DNA from: CAYJFG01 sp051881695
GTDB taxonomy: Bacteria > Bacillota > Clostridia > Oscillospirales > Acutalibacteraceae
Direction of reading: 5' to 3'
Assembly (NCBI GenBank): GCA_051881695.1
Contig: JBJEQJ010000020.1
Span: 124,001-188,000, forward strand
DNA length: 64,000 nt
In this document: piece by piece, positions 62,382 through 64,000 of the stretch
How positions within the stretch are numbered: the stretch's first letter is position 1
How the letters are laid out: the number at the start of each line of letters is the position of its first letter
Made by a program: the position numbers and the translations under genes
The notes under the pieces: generated by a model
Database searches by the model: none
What the model was told of the DNA's origin: nothing
What the model saw: only the letters and a program-made list of their open reading frames with translations

Positions 62382-62413
62382 AAGAGCTGCAAGCGTTTGT
62401 GCTTACAGCTCTT
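62382..62413 (-). terminator. terminator overlapping the nrdG 3' end
   Basis: AAAAGAGCTG (last codons and part of the stop region) and CAGCTCTTTT pair over 10 bp; on the minus strand a TTTTTC run follows. The stem includes the final coding bases of nrdG. Confidence 0.75.
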
Positions 62414-62912
62414 TTATGACAGCCTCGCCTTTTTCAAGCGATTTTTTAACATCAATTGTGCGTTGGTTTTTTGAACCCTTAAAGCGCAGCATAAGGCTTT
62501 TCTGCTCTAAAATAAACGGACCGTCAATAAGTATATCCGTCTGCTCCAAAAGCTCCTTCCACTGCGGATGCTCAGCAAAGCCCTCTAAAAGCTTTTCAAA
62601 GGTGTAGCCTGTGTAGGTCATAATATTAAGACCAAGCCGGTGTACCTGTTTTGCAAGCTGTGCAAGCTCGTGCGCCTGCATAAACGGCTCTCCGCCGGAA
62701 AGCGTTACGCCCATAATCATAGGGTTTTCCTTAATTGCGTTTATTATGTTGTCGGTGTTTGTTTCGTAGCCGCCGTTTGGGTCGTGAGTGTCGGGGTTAT
62801 GACAGCCCTTACAGTTGTGCGGACAGCCCTGTGCAAATACGACAAAGCGTATTCCGGGTCCGTCTACTATTGATTCTTTTATTACTCCTGCAAGACGAAG
62901 GGTGCAGTTCAT
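62403..62912 (-). CDS. nrdG: anaerobic ribonucleoside-triphosphate reductase activating protein
   Basis: Radical SAM activase that installs the glycyl radical on NrdD. The 169 residues contain RFVVFAQGCPHNCKGCHNPD near residue 22 with the three cluster cysteines, VTLSGGEPFMQ, and the YTGYTFEKLLEG region. Length fits the family. AAAGGTGG precedes the ATG. It lies 90 bases downstream of nrdD, with a hairpin between them, and forms the usual nrdD-nrdG operon. Confidence 0.95.
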   Translation of the reverse strand: MNCTLRLAGVIKESIVDGPGIRFVVFAQGCPHNCKGCHNPDTHDPNGGYETNTDNIINAIKENPMIMGVTLSGGEPFMQAHELAQLAKQVHRLGLNIMTYTGYTFEKLLEGFAEHPQWKELLEQTDILIDGPFILEQKSLMLRFKGSKNQRTIDVKKSLEKGEAVIKEL

Positions 62913-62950
62913 TTTTATATACCACCTTTTTATTAACCGAATATATGAGC

Positions 62951-62982
62951 AAAAAGGCGTACCGCAGCGAGTACGCCTTTTA
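62951..62982 (-). terminator. hairpin between nrdD and nrdG
   Basis: AAAAGGCGTAC and GTACGCCTTTT pair over about 11 bp with an 8-base loop; on the minus strand the stem runs directly into TTTTTGC. It should partly terminate transcription after nrdD, so reductase exceeds activase. Confidence 0.75.
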
Positions 62983-63001
62983 CAGTATGATTTTATTTTG
63001 A

Positions 63002-64000
63002 TTAAATCTTTTCCATTTCGGAGCCTATCTCATGCTTAACTCTGTCCTCAACCTCTGCGCGCTTTGCGTTGTTAAAACGGTCTACCGTGCCTACCAAATA
63101 TCCGGTGATTCTGCGTATACGCTCAAAGGCAACATTGTCGTTTTCTTTTCTGCCGCATTTAGGACATTCGTCGCCGATAATGCCGGTGTAGCCGCAGCAA
63201 GGGTCACGGTCAACGGGATGGTTTATGGAGCCGTAACCGATACCGCATTCCTTCATAAAGTGTACTACCTGCTCAAATGCGTCAAGGTTTTCTGTCGGGT
63301 CGCCGTCAAGCTCAATGTAAGATATATGTCCGCCGTTTGTTAAATTGTGATACGGTGCTTCCAGCCTGATTTTTTCAAAAGCAGATATATTGTAATAAAC
63401 AGGAATATGGAATGAGTTGGTGTAGTAATCTCTGTCTGTAACGCCCTCAATCTTGCCGAAGCGTTTTGCGTCCATACGTACAAATCTGCCGGAAAGTCCC
63501 TCAGCCGGAGTTGCAATGAGAGAGAAATTCATTCCGTACTTCTTTGTTGCGGCATCCATACGCTTTCTCATATAGCCTACAATCTCAAGACCAAGGTTCT
63601 GAGACTCCTTGCTTTCGCCGTGGTGATAACCTGTAAGGGCCTTTAAACATTCTGCAAGACCGATAAAGCCTATTGTGAGTGTTCCGTGCTTTAATATTTC
63701 TCTTATGCTGTCGTTAGGTCCTAAATTTTCAGAGTCTATCCATACACCCTGCCCCATAAGGAACGGGAAGTTTTTAACTTTTTTCTGAGCCTGAAGCTCA
63801 AAACGCTCTAAAAGCTGGTCAATTACAAGGTCAATCATTCTGTCAAGCTGCTCGTAGAAGAAGTCTATATTCTTGTTGCTCAGGATAGCAAGTCTGGGAA
63901 GATTTACAGATGTAAAGCTTAAGTTACCTCTGCCGTTTACAATTTCTCTTGTCGGGTCGTAAGCATTGCCTATAACTCTTGTGCGGCAGCCCATATATGC
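63002..64000 (-). CDS. nrdD: anaerobic ribonucleoside-triphosphate reductase, C-terminal part (5' end beyond window)
   Basis: Glycyl-radical class III ribonucleotide reductase that makes dNTPs without oxygen. Only the last 330-odd residues are visible, and the frame is open to the right edge. Seen are MGCRTRVIGN, GRGNLSFTSVNLPRLA, FIGLAECLKALTG, the zinc cysteines in CCGYTGIIGDECPKCGR and the glycyl-radical loop RRITGYLVGTVDRFNNAKRA near the C-terminus. An apparent start at 63994 is an internal methionine. It is followed by nrdG. Confidence 0.95.
   Translation of the reverse strand, partial: AYMGCRTRVIGNAYDPTREIVNGRGNLSFTSVNLPRLAILSNKNIDFFYEQLDRMIDLVIDQLLERFELQAQKKVKNFPFLMGQGVWIDSENLGPNDSIREILKHGTLTIGFIGLAECLKALTGYHHGESKESQNLGLEIVGYMRKRMDAATKKYGMNFSLIATPAEGLSGRFVRMDAKRFGKIEGVTDRDYYTNSFHIPVYYNISAFEKIRLEAPYHNLTNGGHISYIELDGDPTENLDAFEQVVHFMKECGIGYGSINHPVDRDPCCGYTGIIGDECPKCGRKENDNVAFERIRRITGYLVGTVDRFNNAKRAEVEDRVKHEIGSEMEKI

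Overview
The window looks like a chromosomal segment of a low-to-moderate-GC Firmicute of class Clostridia, probably an anaerobic gut member of the Oscillospirales/Ruminococcaceae type. The reasons are strong GGAGG ribosome binding sites, frequent TTG starts, sigma-A-type promoters (TTGACA-N17-TATAAT-like), a SCIFF peptide with its radical SAM maturase, anaerobic ribonucleotide reductase, activases of the 2-hydroxyacyl-CoA dehydratase type, a GGGtGRT protein and a DUF6472 protein. The family placement is inference. I saw no rRNA, tRNA, transposase, prophage or CRISPR array.

Layout. 1-4.4 kb (minus): proA (cut by the left edge), proB and a three-gene polar amino acid ABC importer. 4.7-5.7 kb (minus): a zinc-ribbon protein and a SigH-like sigma factor. 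6.0-14.3 kb (plus): comM/yifB, murA, a WalJ-like metallo-hydrolase, rlmH, rqcH, a DUF1858 protein, trmK and a formate/nitrite-type channel. 14.4-20.1 kb: a secreted five-repeat Ig-like protein (minus), then an ABC-F ATPase, a D-lactate dehydrogenase and an EamA transporter (plus). 20.2-26.8 kb (minus): the GGGtGRT/NifU-like pair, a two-gene split acyl-CoA dehydratase activase, and acpP. 27.0-35.4 kb (plus): an almost complete shikimate/Phe/Tyr supercluster, aroE-aroK-[attenuator]-aroF-tyrA-aroB-aroA-aroC-pheA. 35.5-41.8 kb: a GNAT, BirA-controlled bioY, an unknown protein, a polymer-synthesis glycosyltransferase fusion and an acyltransferase. 42-47.8 kb: mgtE behind a structured leader, a Pho-box-preceded Na/Pi cotransporter, mntP, and an Ada-Zn/MGMT fusion. 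48-51.9 kb (minus): DUF2752, CD225, DUF6472, murF, ddl. 52-58 kb (minus): an unusual flavodoxin-SCP2-membrane fusion and the PTS genes ptsG-ptsH-ptsI. 58.7-64 kb (minus): scfA/scfB, an Orn/Lys/Arg decarboxylase-family enzyme, and nrdD-nrdG (nrdD cut by the right edge).

How it works together. The aromatic block holds every common-pathway enzyme except 3-dehydroquinate dehydratase, plus the Phe and Tyr branch enzymes. It appears to be governed by a leader peptide packed with Phe, Tyr and Trp codons and a mutually exclusive antiterminator/terminator pair. Metal and ion uptake genes each carry their own control region: a structured leader at mgtE, two arrays of TTTACA repeats at the phosphate transporter, and a BirA box at bioY. 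The PTS operon shows decay: Enzyme I is interrupted by an amber codon just before its catalytic-Cys motif, and HPr lacks the regulatory serine.

The most unusual non-coding items are the aromatic attenuator (28.6-28.9 kb), a cloverleaf-like set of four nested perfect inverted repeats between aroE and aroK (27.9-28.0 kb), the rod-shaped mgtE leader with embedded terminator (42.1-42.3 kb), and a three-copy MITE-like repeat family with about 18-bp terminal inverted repeats (37.7, 56.0 and 60.4 kb).
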